16,976 bases of DNA, taken from Nitrospira sp. (lineage in GTDB: Bacteria; Nitrospirota; Nitrospiria; Nitrospirales; Nitrospiraceae). Below the pieces are notes generated by a model that was given only the letters and a program-made list of their open reading frames with translations, made no database searches and was not told the origin of the DNA. Each line of letters begins with the position of its first letter. The stretch's first letter is position 1. Shown one piece after another: positions 1 through 6,699 of this stretch. Location of the stretch: assembly GCA_005116795.1 (NCBI GenBank), contig SWDL01000396.1, positions 4,236 to 21,211 on the forward strand. Direction: 5' to 3'. The position numbers were made by a program, and so were the translations under genes.

Positions 1-395
1 AAGGTGACGAAGCAGGTTTTCGCGCAGACATTGCCCATGCAGTTCGGGCCCGAGACCGCGAGGCCGGTTTCGGCGATCACCGCCTCGACCAGCGTACGGA
101 CCTCATCTTGGGAGAGGGCCTTGGGGAGATAGGTCTCGATGATCGCAATCTCTTTGATCTCCTTGTCGGCCAAGTCCGGCCGTTGACCTTTCTGGAATTG
201 TTCCACCGATTCCTTCCGCTGTTTCACCAGGCCGACCATCACTCTTGTGCTCTCCGCATCGTCGAGCGTGCCCTTGAGTTCGATCTCTCGATTCATCAAG
301 GCGGCTTTGGCCATGCGGATCACATCGAGCCGAAGTTGATCCCTGGCTTTCATCGCGGTCTTGATATCCTCTGCCAGCCGGTCAATCAAGGACAT
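1..395 (-). CDS. yqeY: YqeY-like protein (GatB/YqeY domain), 3' end cut by the left edge
   Basis: 131 codons are visible from an ATG at 395 reading leftwards off the window. The N-terminus (MSLIDRLAEDIKTAMKARDQ) and the following LRLDVIRMAKAALMNREIEL, VKQRKESVEQFQKGQRPDLA and AIIETYLPKALSQDEV stretches are the family pattern. Full family members are about 148-150 residues, so only the tail is missing. YqeY proteins resemble the C-terminal tRNA-binding domain of the amidotransferase subunit GatB; their role is not well defined, though a link to tRNA or amidation is usually proposed. The start is supported by GGAAGGAG a few bases upstream and by a good sigma70-type promoter at 446-474. Odd point: visible residues 119, 124 and 128 are Cys, where the family usually has Asp or Met around a GPKDMGKVM-like motif. 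Family call is firm; the C-terminal oddity is unexplained. Confidence 0.88.
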   Translation of the reverse strand, partial: MSLIDRLAEDIKTAMKARDQLRLDVIRMAKAALMNREIELKGTLDDAESTRVMVGLVKQRKESVEQFQKGQRPDLADKEIKEIAIIETYLPKALSQDEVRTLVEAVIAETGLAVSGPNCMGNVCAKTCFVT

Positions 396-445
396 GCACG
401 CTCCTTCCCTGTCGGGACGCCTCAGCATCGAGTGGGAATGGCACG

Positions 446-474
446 AGCATAGTGTCGATGTGGGGGGCAGTCAA
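446..474 (-). promoter_or_regulatory. Sigma70-type promoter of the YqeY-like gene
   Basis: Reading the minus strand, TTGACT (474-469) and TATGCT (451-446) are separated by exactly 17 bp. Transcription would start near 439, giving a leader of about 44 nt before the ATG at 395. The match is 5/6 for the -35 box and 4/6 for the -10 box with ideal spacing. It is the best two-box promoter in the window. Confidence 0.6.
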
Positions 475-519
475 GTCAGTCCTCCCGAAGCGCCTAGATT
501 TGTTGGAGATTTCGGCCGG

Positions 520-548
520 TAGTCTTTGGAGGGCCATGCGAGTATTAT
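520..548 (+). promoter_or_regulatory. Possible promoter of the lipoprotein gene at 609
   Basis: TATTAT (543-548) is a 5/6 match to the -10 consensus and sits 17 bp downstream of a weak -35 box, TAGTCT (520-525, 3/6). The start would be near 555, about 54 nt before the ATG. The region 396-608 between the divergent genes otherwise shows only this and the opposing promoter at 446-474. Confidence 0.33.
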
Positions 549-608
549 ACAGGTGTGTATGCTTGACCGTCCTCATGCCGTGACCAACAGCGTGATGGAG
601 GAATCGCC

Positions 609-1250
609 ATGAGCCCCCTCATACGAGCCCGCCCCCTGCTGCTCCTCTTGTGCGGACCTCTGCTGGTCGGATGTACCTCGTGGGGCCAATCGCCGAATAG
701 AGGGCTCTCCCACACCGTCACCCCGTCCGTTCAGATTCCGTCACATGTGGAACGACTCGCCGTCTTATATCCGAAGACCTACACAACAAAGGAGCTGCTG
801 AACGGCTATCTGCGGCTCGAAGCTGCGACGTTCCAGATCAAGTCGCAGCGCCCCGGCCTCAGAATCGTCGACCGGTTCCACTTGCCGGAGCTCCTCGGCG
901 AACAGCGGTTTCAACTCGCAGCGAGTGTGGACGATGAGAGCGCCGTGCGGATCGGCCGGCTCCTCGGCATCGACAGCGTGGTCATCTATGGGATCGAGAT
1001 GCCGGGCTTGCGTGAGCGCGTGATGGCGAGGTTGTACGGCGATCTTCCGCCGGTCATGGTCACGACTAAATTGCTCAAGATCGAAACGGGCGAGGTGTTA
1101 TACTACAACGTTGTGATGAGCCATGTGCAGGATCCGCAGGGTTGGTGGACGGGGTTCGACAACGGCCGAGACATGCACCCTGATATCCTGGCCGCCTTGG
1201 ACCGCGGGTTGCGTCTGGCGATGGAGGACCTACGCGCGGCGTTCCGATAG
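609..1250 (+). CDS. Exported lipoprotein with a CsgG/LpoB-like fold, 213 aa
   Basis: The N-terminus has a lipoprotein signal: Arg-containing n-region, a Leu-rich core and lipobox LVGC with Cys22 as the lipidated residue. The mature part (about 190 aa) starts with a low-complexity linker, then reads HVERLAVLYPKTYTTKELL, followed near residue 98 by RFQLAASVDDESAVRIGRLL and by GIDSVVIYGIEM. This pattern, an early LAVL strand, a DESAVRIGRLLGID helix-turn and a following strand, is typical of CsgG/LpoB/GNA1162-like periplasmic lipoproteins, which form or support outer-membrane complexes. No catalytic residues are evident. The start is supported by GGAGG at 597-601. A second small lipoprotein gene follows 59 bp downstream on the same strand, so they are probably cotranscribed. 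The family assignment rests on pattern only; the lipoprotein call is firm. Confidence 0.82.
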   Translation: MSPLIRARPLLLLLCGPLLVGCTSWGQSPNRGLSHTVTPSVQIPSHVERLAVLYPKTYTTKELLNGYLRLEAATFQIKSQRPGLRIVDRFHLPELLGEQRFQLAASVDDESAVRIGRLLGIDSVVIYGIEMPGLRERVMARLYGDLPPVMVTTKLLKIETGEVLYYNVVMSHVQDPQGWWTGFDNGRDMHPDILAALDRGLRLAMEDLRAAFR

Positions 1251-1309
1251 ATCACATCAAGGATGTGTGGCGGACAGTGAAGAGGGAAGTCATCACGAAG
1301 GAGGACCTG

Positions 1310-1522
1310 ATGCAGTCAATGGGACGAGTCGCTGCCATGAGATTCTGTACATCCTGGGCGATGGTTACCCTGGTCGGGGTGGCCGTCCTGACCTGGGCCG
1401 GGTGTTCGAGTTCGCCGCCGCCGGCCCCGGCGCAGCCGACCACGCAGCAGATTCGCGGCGATTCAGACCGCTTCTTCGACAAGATGAAGCAGGAAGAGAA
1501 AGAACACGGCGGGATGAAGTAA
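1310..1522 (+). CDS. Small lipoprotein, 70 aa
   Basis: An ATG at 1310 preceded by AAGGAGG (1298-1304) five bases upstream sets the start; an upstream in-frame ATG at 1265 lacks such a site and would bury the signal peptide. The protein has a hydrophobic core ending in the lipobox LTWAGC (Cys32), a Ser/Pro-rich linker (SSSPPPAPAQP) and a short charged tail rich in Lys, Glu and Asp (about 50-70). The mature peptide is only 39 residues. I do not recognise a family. It lies 59 bp after the CsgG-like lipoprotein gene and is probably in the same transcript, so it may be an accessory partner at the same membrane. Confidence 0.72.
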   Translation: MQSMGRVAAMRFCTSWAMVTLVGVAVLTWAGCSSSPPPAPAQPTTQQIRGDSDRFFDKMKQEEKEHGGMK

Positions 1523-1589
1523 CGTCAATGGTCAGCAGCCAGTTGTCATTGGGGGTCGTTCGAATGTCCGTCACAGGTGACCGTTGACG
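1523..1589 (+). terminator. Possible stem-loop between convergent genes
   Basis: CGTCAATGGTCA (1523-1534), immediately after the stop codon, is complementary to TGACCGTTGACG (1578-1589) over 12 positions with one U-G wobble in the plus transcript. The 43-nt loop is long and no T tract follows, so this is at best an unusual terminator or mRNA 3'-end structure between the lipoprotein gene and the convergent MFS gene. Confidence 0.3.
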
Positions 1590-1610
1590 ATGGACCGATG
1601 ACATCTTCCA

Positions 1611-2969
1611 TCATGGCCGGTCTTCCCGGAGTCCCAACGCTTCCACCAGCGGTTTGACGAGGGGGAGTTCGGTCGCCAACTCGCGATGAGAGATGTCTTC
1701 GACACGTCTGGTCTCATGAAAGGCGCCCAGGAGCCCGAGAGAGACCAGGAGCCGTCCCAGCCCCGAGAGGCAGAAGACGAGCTGTAAATTCGACGCCAGC
1801 GGCCGAGACCAACCGAGCAGGGTCAGGTCCCTCGGCAGCACCGAGGCCAGCCAGCTTCCCAGCAGCGCTCCGCAGAACCACCCGATGGCGTTACAGGTAT
1901 TCCACAAAGCCACGCCTTTCGCGCGATCCTCCGGGCGAACGACATCAAAGACATAGTTTTGCAAGCCCAGCCCGAGTCCGGCCCAGACCACCCCGCCGGA
2001 AAAGTTGACGGCCGTCACATACCAAAGATCGGTGCTGAACAGGTAGAGGACCGGCAGCACGGGAACCAGGAAACCCGTGACGACCAGCAGCTTCTTGTTG
2101 CCGTACCGGTCGCCCAGCCGCCCCCAGGGTTTGTAGGTCAGGAACTGTCCTGTGGCGCCGGCCGCCAGCCAGATGGTGTACTCCAAGTAGGTGAAGTGCA
2201 GATCACGCAACATGTAGACGACAAAATAAGGACCTGACATGAGGACGCACACATGCATGAGGCTGGAGAATAGGAGGAAGCGTCGAAAGTTCACGCCCTT
2301 TTCGTGCCGGAGAAACTTGAAGATCTTGAACTCAGCCTCGCGTGTGGGCGCGGCGACCGGTTCGTCGATGCGTGTCAAGCAGTAGGTGGACAGACTCCTG
2401 GCCAGGGCCGCGGTGAGAAAGATCATGGCGAAGCCGACCCACAGGAGGCGGTGGGCGTCCGCCCAGTGGAGAATCAGTCCGGAGACGCAGAGCATGGAAA
2501 AACTCATGAAGGCCATGGTCTTGGCGCGACGGGCAAAGTAGAGGCCCCGACCCTCCGGATGGATCAAGTCGGCCATCAGGCTGTTCCAGGCGGGGACGGC
2601 AAAATGGCCGCTGGCATGGTAGGCAATCGCGCAGGCGATCAGCAGCCAGGGGCCATGGGCCGGCGCCAGCAGTGGAAGGGCGAGCAGCGGGAGCCACATC
2701 ACGGCCTGCATTGCCGCGCCGCCGAGGATGAGCGGACGCCGCCGCCGGAGCGTCGTGAGCACTTTGACGGACAGGAGCTGGGCCCAGGTCCCCACGAGTT
2801 GAGGAAGGGCTGAGAGCAAGCCGATATGAAAGGGCGTCGCGTGCAGGAGGAGCGCGAAGGCCGAGAGGTAGTTTTCACCACCACCCTGCATCAAGGCCTG
2901 AAAGGCCCCTTCCCGAATGCCATAGCGGCGGCTGCGTTCGGCGGTCGGTTCCGTGTGCGGGGCAGTCAT
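1611..2969 (-). CDS. MFS transporter, 452 aa
   Basis: A polytopic membrane protein of the length usual for 12-helix major facilitator transporters. The N-terminus reads GIREGAFQALMQGGGENYLSAF into the first helix. Around residues 127-148 is AWNSLMADLIHPEGRGLYFARR, a stretch characteristic of a common bacterial MFS subgroup. The loop GDRYGNKK at about 286-293 is the MFS motif A repeat between the central helices. The substrate cannot be read from sequence. I chose the ATG at 2969 because it starts just before the first helix; a further 49 codons are open upstream but are polar and unlike the family, and a strong extended -10 element (2979-2987) lies inside that stretch. This would make the mRNA nearly leaderless. 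Transcription is convergent with the small lipoprotein and divergent from the FmdB-type gene. Confidence 0.87.
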   Translation of the reverse strand: MTAPHTEPTAERSRRYGIREGAFQALMQGGGENYLSAFALLLHATPFHIGLLSALPQLVGTWAQLLSVKVLTTLRRRRPLILGGAAMQAVMWLPLLALPLLAPAHGPWLLIACAIAYHASGHFAVPAWNSLMADLIHPEGRGLYFARRAKTMAFMSFSMLCVSGLILHWADAHRLLWVGFAMIFLTAALARSLSTYCLTRIDEPVAAPTREAEFKIFKFLRHEKGVNFRRFLLFSSLMHVCVLMSGPYFVVYMLRDLHFTYLEYTIWLAAGATGQFLTYKPWGRLGDRYGNKKLLVVTGFLVPVLPVLYLFSTDLWYVTAVNFSGGVVWAGLGLGLQNYVFDVVRPEDRAKGVALWNTCNAIGWFCGALLGSWLASVLPRDLTLLGWSRPLASNLQLVFCLSGLGRLLVSLGLLGAFHETRRVEDISHRELATELPLVKPLVEALGLREDRP

Positions 2970-2978
2970 GGCGCTCGA

Positions 2979-2987
2979 ATTATAACA
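2979..2987 (-). promoter_or_regulatory. Extended -10 promoter just upstream of the MFS start codon
   Basis: On the minus strand the sequence TGTTATAAT (2987-2979) is a perfect extended -10 element (TGn plus TATAAT). No -35 box is recognisable at the usual distance, as is normal for extended -10 promoters. A start 7 bases downstream falls at about 2972, only 3 nt before the ATG at 2969. Confidence 0.5.
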
Positions 2988-3052
2988 AGGTCTCGTTCGT
3001 CGGGTTCCGGCTTGCCCCATCGGGTGGCTATACCGTAAGCTGGGCTCATCTG

Positions 3053-3334
3053 ATGCCGATCTATGAATACATCGCGGACCATTGCGATCGCCGGCCTGTC
3101 TGTTCACGGCGTACACAGTATATTCAGCGTCTCAGTGATCCGCCGGACGCCGCCTGCCGCGAGTGCGGTGCGCCGGTTCGCAGGGTCATGTCCTCGTTTG
3201 CCGCACGATCAGGGGCTGTTGGGATGTCCAGCCCAGATCCCACAGGACTCAATCTCACGGGGATTCCCGCGCCTTCCGGCATGCCTGAGGGCGAAGGCGG
3301 CTGCAGTGGGGACGGGCATTCTCATGATCCATGA
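3053..3334 (+). CDS. FmdB-type zinc ribbon protein, 93 aa
   Basis: Starts with MPIYEY, the hallmark of the FmdB/Zinc_ribbon_8 family, and continues to QRLSDPPDAACRECGAPVRRVMSSFAA, the second half of the ribbon with an intact CxxC (Cys35, Cys38). The first knuckle is unusual: Cys11 and Cys17 are separated by five residues rather than two. After the ribbon comes a Gly/Pro/Ser-rich tail ending in a Cys and two His (GGCSGDGHSHDP). Family members are small putative regulators or metal-binding proteins without a firm function. No good ribosome binding site is visible, so the start rests on the conserved MPIYEY. It is divergent from the MFS gene, 83 bp away, and convergent with htpX. Confidence 0.8.
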   Translation: MPIYEYIADHCDRRPVCSRRTQYIQRLSDPPDAACRECGAPVRRVMSSFAARSGAVGMSSPDPTGLNLTGIPAPSGMPEGEGGCSGDGHSHDP

Positions 3335-3449
3335 AACGGGGACGTGAACTGGGAGCAATGAGACGCGAGAGATGACATGACAGGAAGGGGAAAAGACAGG
3401 CTGTGCAGAACGAACGTCGCCGGCCTGAGCCTGGCTGCCCCAGACTTCG

Positions 3450-3471
3450 TCGCCGGTCGTGTATCCGGCGA
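3450..3471. terminator. Stem-loop between the FmdB-type gene and htpX
   Basis: TCGCCGG (3450-3456) and CCGGCGA (3465-3471) form a perfect 7-bp GC-rich stem with an 8-nt loop, inside the 211-bp gap between two convergent genes. There is no T tract on either side, so a terminator role is inferred from position only. A weaker imperfect hairpin (GGAGGCG/CGTCTCC) lies at 3495-3512. I see no gene in 3335-3545. Confidence 0.3.
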
Positions 3472-3545
3472 TGAGGGCCTCGTCATTGCGGCAAGGAGGC
3501 GTCGGCGTCTCCCCGCCATGAGACCACCTCATCTGTGAGAGCGGG

Positions 3546-4436
3546 TTACAACCGTTCCAAGGCTTCGATCCGCACTTCGACCGGCGGATGGGTGGCAAAG
3601 AGCCCCAGGAGGCCGCTCGTCCGACCCGAGATCTTCATGGTCGCCAGGGCATCCTGCGTGGCCGGCTCGAACTGCGCCCGATTGACCCAGCGATCGATGG
3701 CGCGCAGGGCGGAGATCATCGCATCCTTCCCGTAGACCTTGGCGGCGAAGGCATCTGCGCCGAATTCACGGCGCCGGGAGAACCAACTGATGGGGATCAT
3801 GGCCAGGATGCCCAGGACGATTTCGAGGACCATCGAGAGCATAAACCCCAGCCCCGCCTGATCGCGCTCCGCGAAGATCCGGCGGACCCACATGGAAATG
3901 AAGTAGACGAAGGTGTTCATCAGCCCGGCGAGCACGGTCGTCGTGAGCATGTCGCCGTTGTAGACGTGCCCCATTTCGTGGCCCAGCACCGCGCGGACTT
4001 CCTGCTCGTTGAGATGGTGCAACAGGCCGGTCGAGACGGCGACCATCGAGTTGTTCTTGCTGGGGCCGGTGGCGAAGGCATTGGGATCCGGCGATTCATA
4101 GATCCACACCTCCGGTATCTGAATCTTGAGGCGCTGGGCAATCTCCTGCACGGAGCCGAAAATGATGTGTTCGGCCGGCGTGCGGGGCTGCTCGATCCTG
4201 ACGCAGTCCAGCATGGCTCGCGCCATCTGCTTGGAAAAGGCTAAAGAGATAAAGGCGCCGCCGAAGCCGAGGACCATCGCATAGACCACCATCATTTCGT
4301 TCACCGACTGGCGGATATCGATGCCGAAGGCCGGCAGGACGACATAGGCCAGCACGTTGAACGTGAGATAGAGGGTAATGCCGATCAGGAGATTCGAGAT
4401 CAGCAGCAGCCCGATACCTTTCATCTTCTTGAACAT
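3546..4436 (-). CDS. htpX: HtpX, membrane-bound zinc metalloprotease (M48), 296 aa
   Basis: HtpX is an inner-membrane endopeptidase that degrades damaged membrane proteins together with FtsH; its active site faces the cytoplasm. Two N-terminal membrane segments are visible (about 7-36 and 49-68). The catalytic zinc motif is HEMGH at 153-157 and the third zinc ligand is Glu224 in RREFGAD. ESPDPNAFATG (114-124) and the THPPVEVRIEAL end (282-293) are also characteristic. Two further hydrophobic segments lie between 163 and 220. Length is normal for the family. The start is supported by AGGAGG eight bases upstream. The gene stands alone, convergent with the FmdB-type gene and divergent from the cupredoxin gene, with a palindrome in its upstream region (4513-4533). 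Confidence 0.96.
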   Translation of the reverse strand: MFKKMKGIGLLLISNLLIGITLYLTFNVLAYVVLPAFGIDIRQSVNEMMVVYAMVLGFGGAFISLAFSKQMARAMLDCVRIEQPRTPAEHIIFGSVQEIAQRLKIQIPEVWIYESPDPNAFATGPSKNNSMVAVSTGLLHHLNEQEVRAVLGHEMGHVYNGDMLTTTVLAGLMNTFVYFISMWVRRIFAERDQAGLGFMLSMVLEIVLGILAMIPISWFSRRREFGADAFAAKVYGKDAMISALRAIDRWVNRAQFEPATQDALATMKISGRTSGLLGLFATHPPVEVRIEALERL

Positions 4437-4492
4437 CTGATGCTCCTCCTGGTTCCCTCAATGACTGCCGAATGTGTCTGAATGTGCCTTGT

Positions 4493-4533
4493 AGTATACC
4501 CGATTTCCTCGCGCCCGGTGAGGGGCACCGGGC
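4493..4533 (-). promoter_or_regulatory. htpX -10 box with an overlapping inverted repeat (possible operator)
   Basis: On the minus strand TATACT (4498-4493) is a 5/6 -10 box, giving a leader of about 50 nt before htpX. The -35 position is poor (TCACCG), but exactly there lies a perfect 8-bp inverted repeat, GCCCGGTG-N5-CACCGGGC (4513-4533). A dyad over a weak -35 box suggests a regulator site; it could also be a plain hairpin. Confidence 0.35.
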
Positions 4534-4623
4534 CACGTGGTCAGTGCATACAGAATAAGTCGCCATGTCCGTTCGGTCAAGGACCGTGCATGAACCGATA
4601 CACCGGACCTCATGCAGCCGTGA

Positions 4624-4652
4624 TTGACCGCCCTGGAGGCATCTGTTACAAC
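4624..4652 (+). promoter_or_regulatory. Promoter of the cupredoxin/isoprenoid synthase unit
   Basis: TTGACC (4624-4629) and TACAAC (4647-4652) are spaced by exactly 17 bp (5/6 and 4/6 matches). The predicted start, 7 bases past the -10 box, is 4659-4660, which coincides with the ATG at 4660. Confidence 0.5.
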
Positions 4653-4659
4653 CACACCC

Positions 4660-5103
4660 ATGAGTCTTCATCGGAGCAGGCCTCAACGTCGGATGGGCAC
4701 GCGCCTTGTCTTGGTATTGGCCGTCCTTCTGAGCGGGTGGGCCCAGGCGGCCGGTGTGCCGGCCCCGCCATTTGCCGTCCCGGTGGATCAGGAGGGGGTG
4801 CAACGCGCCGGCATCCAACTGGACAGCTACGCCTATGTCCCGAGCCATCTCATTGTCCAGGCCGGCAAGCCGGTCGAGTTGACCCTGACCAGCGTGACCT
4901 TCATTATCCCGCACAATTTCATTCTCCTGGAACCGAGCGCCGGCCTGACGATCGAGCAGGACATCGGAGCAGGCAAGACCGTGATCGTCAAGTTCACGCC
5001 CACCAAGCCCGGCCTCTATCTTTTCTACTGTGACAAGAAGCTCCCTTTCTTTCCCAGCCATCGTGAGAAGGGGATGGAAGGTCGCCTCGAAGTGCGTTCG
5101 TGA
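4660..5103 (+). CDS. Exported cupredoxin (type 1 blue copper protein), 147 aa
   Basis: A secreted electron-transfer-type protein. Residues 1-30 form a signal peptide with an Arg-rich n-region (RSRPQRRMGTR), a Leu/Val core and cleavage after AQA. The fold then shows the cupredoxin pattern with all four copper ligands: His85 in FIIPHNF, then Cys124, His134 and Met139 in YCDKKLPFFPSHREKGMEG. The C-x9-H-x4-M spacing is longer than in plastocyanin but the ligand set is complete. Partner and redox role are unknown. Start choice is uncertain: the ATG at 4660 would be leaderless given the promoter at 4624-4652, and an in-frame ATG at 4693 also leaves a normal signal peptide with a weak purine-rich site upstream. 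The stop overlaps the GTG of the next gene (GTGA at 5100-5103), indicating translational coupling. Confidence 0.87.
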   Translation: MSLHRSRPQRRMGTRLVLVLAVLLSGWAQAAGVPAPPFAVPVDQEGVQRAGIQLDSYAYVPSHLIVQAGKPVELTLTSVTFIIPHNFILLEPSAGLTIEQDIGAGKTVIVKFTPTKPGLYLFYCDKKLPFFPSHREKGMEGRLEVRS

Positions 5104-6146
5104 CTCAGCCCGCCTCCTATCATGCCGCGCGTCTCCTGACCGACCTTCTGAAGCGCGTCTCCCGGTCTTTCTATCTCACGCTGGCCGCGCTTCCGAGCGG
5201 ACTCCGGGAGGCGATGGGGCTCGGCTATCTGTTCGCGCGCGCCGCGGACACGATTGCCGATACGGATCTGATTCCCCACTCCAAGCGGCTGGAACTCTTG
5301 CTGTCCTTTCGTGCGCAGTTCGTCCAGGATGACGTCGATGCGGCGGCTGTGAAGGCGATCCTGACGGCGCTGCTTCCGCATCAGCATGAGTCCGGGGAGC
5401 GGACGCTGCTGGAACAGTTGCCGGCCTGCTTCGGCCTGCTGCACCGTCTGCCGGAGGGAGATCAGGATCGGATTCGCGGGTTGATGCCGACACTCACGCG
5501 CGGCATGGAACTCGACCTGGCCTTCTTTCCGGGGGACAGCGTCAACGATCTGACCGCGCTTCCTGGACTCGCCTCCCTCGATCAGTACACCTATTTCGTG
5601 GCGGGCTGCGTGGGAGAATTCTGGACGGCCATGACCTGCGCGCACCGTCCTTCCTTAGCCGAGTGGAATGTCGAGGACATGTCGGCGAAGGGGGTTCGAT
5701 TCGGCAAGGGGCTTCAGTTGACGAATGTGCTGAAAGATGTGGCCAAGGATCTCCAGCGGGGACGGTGCTATCTGCCGCAACCGCTGCTGGCTGAGTGCGG
5801 GCTCATCCCTGCGGATCTCCTCAAGCGGGAGAACATCGATCGTGCCCGACCGGTGATTAGGCGTCTGGCGGGCATGGCCGTGGACCACCTTGACGTCGGT
5901 TGGGCCTATACGATGGCCATCCCGCGACGGGAGGTTCGCTTACGCTTGGCCTGCATGTGGCCCATTCTGCTCGCAGGCGAAACCCTGGCGCGCGTCGTCA
6001 CGTCCCCCGATCTGCTCGATGCCGCGACATCGGTGAAAGTCAGCCGAGGCGTCGTCTACCGCGTCATGGCCTCCACCATCCTCACCGGCGCCTGCGGCTA
6101 CGTCGGCACCGCGTATTGGGGCCGGCTACGCAAGCAGATTGTGTGA
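5100..6146 (+). CDS. Squalene/phytoene synthase-family enzyme, 348 aa
   Basis: A head-to-head prenyl diphosphate synthase that would join two prenyl diphosphates (farnesyl for squalene, geranylgeranyl for phytoene), for hopanoid or carotenoid synthesis. Visible motifs are SRSFYLTLAALP (21-32), the first Asp-rich motif DTIAD (Asp50 and Asp54), EFWTAM (173-178) and the second Asp-rich motif N209-x3-D213-x3-D217 followed by RGRCYLP (220-226). These residues hold the diphosphates through Mg ions, so the enzyme looks active. The C-terminus (about 315-340) is mildly hydrophobic and may touch the membrane. The product cannot be fixed from motifs; no desaturase or other hpn/crt gene is in the window. 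The GTG start overlaps the cupredoxin stop and has only a weak site of its own, so translation is probably coupled. Confidence 0.9.
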   Translation: MTQPASYHAARLLTDLLKRVSRSFYLTLAALPSGLREAMGLGYLFARAADTIADTDLIPHSKRLELLLSFRAQFVQDDVDAAAVKAILTALLPHQHESGERTLLEQLPACFGLLHRLPEGDQDRIRGLMPTLTRGMELDLAFFPGDSVNDLTALPGLASLDQYTYFVAGCVGEFWTAMTCAHRPSLAEWNVEDMSAKGVRFGKGLQLTNVLKDVAKDLQRGRCYLPQPLLAECGLIPADLLKRENIDRARPVIRRLAGMAVDHLDVGWAYTMAIPRREVRLRLACMWPILLAGETLARVVTSPDLLDAATSVKVSRGVVYRVMASTILTGACGYVGTAYWGRLRKQIV

Positions 6147-6267
6147 GGTACGCTTGTAGGTCAGTATGCGATGGTCCGGGAAGCGGTGGCCTGGATTGGT
6201 GCACATTTACAACAGAACCCGCGATGGGCTAGGCTACGTCTCCTATGCAAATCTACAGGGTGAGCGG

Positions 6268-6699
6268 ATGAGCGAGGAATGTGTCACAGAGGCAGTGCCG
6301 GGGCTGGGGGAGATCGCCCAGCGTTTCAGGATTCGCTTGATCCTCCAGTTCGGGTCGACAGTCACAGGACCAACCCATGATCGCAGCGATTTCGACCTGG
6401 CGGTGAAGCTCGACAGTCCCGACGTGTCGTTGCAGACCGTCCTGGAAATGCAAGAGGCATTGCAGGCCCAGTTTCCTGGGCGCGAGGTCGATCTGGCGAT
6501 ACTCAACCGGGCGGACCCGCTCTTTCTGGAGAAAATCGTTGAGTCCTGCCGCTTGCTCTTCGGCACGCCCCAAGACCTCGCCTGTCTGCGTCTGTACGCG
6601 TTCAAAGCGTACCAAGACTTTCGGCCATACTTGGAGCTGGAACGACAGTATGTCGCCCGGCGACTGGCAGCACTGGTGGCGGAGCCCTCACGCCCATGA
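6268..6699 (+). CDS. mntA: MntA-like antitoxin, minimal nucleotidyltransferase, 143 aa
   Basis: A small MNT-fold nucleotidyltransferase. The active-site motif GSX10DXD is exact: Gly29-Ser30, ten residues, then Asp41-x-Asp43, with the third carboxylate Asp75 in REVDLAIL. Proteins of this kind pair with HEPN toxins and, in the characterised Shewanella system, neutralise the toxin by transferring AMP units to a tyrosine next to its RNase motif. The ATG at 6268 is preceded by a weak AGGGTG site; an open stretch of 34 codons upstream is polar and lies outside the usual family length. The stop overlaps the next ATG (ATGA at 6696-6699). The gap from the isoprenoid synthase (6147-6267) shows no clear promoter, so the pair may have its own weak promoter or read-through. 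Confidence 0.87.
   Translation: MSEECVTEAVPGLGEIAQRFRIRLILQFGSTVTGPTHDRSDFDLAVKLDSPDVSLQTVLEMQEALQAQFPGREVDLAILNRADPLFLEKIVESCRLLFGTPQDLACLRLYAFKAYQDFRPYLELERQYVARRLAALVAEPSRP

Noticed and set aside
4096..5061. Minus-strand open frame of ~321 codons across htpX and the cupredoxin gene
   Set aside because: Shifted frame of htpX at one end and antisense to the cupredoxin at the other; no coherent protein.
6206..6235. Promoter for mntA/hepT (TTTACA-N18-TAGGCT)
   Set aside because: The -10 box matches only 3/6 and spacing is not ideal; too weak to list.
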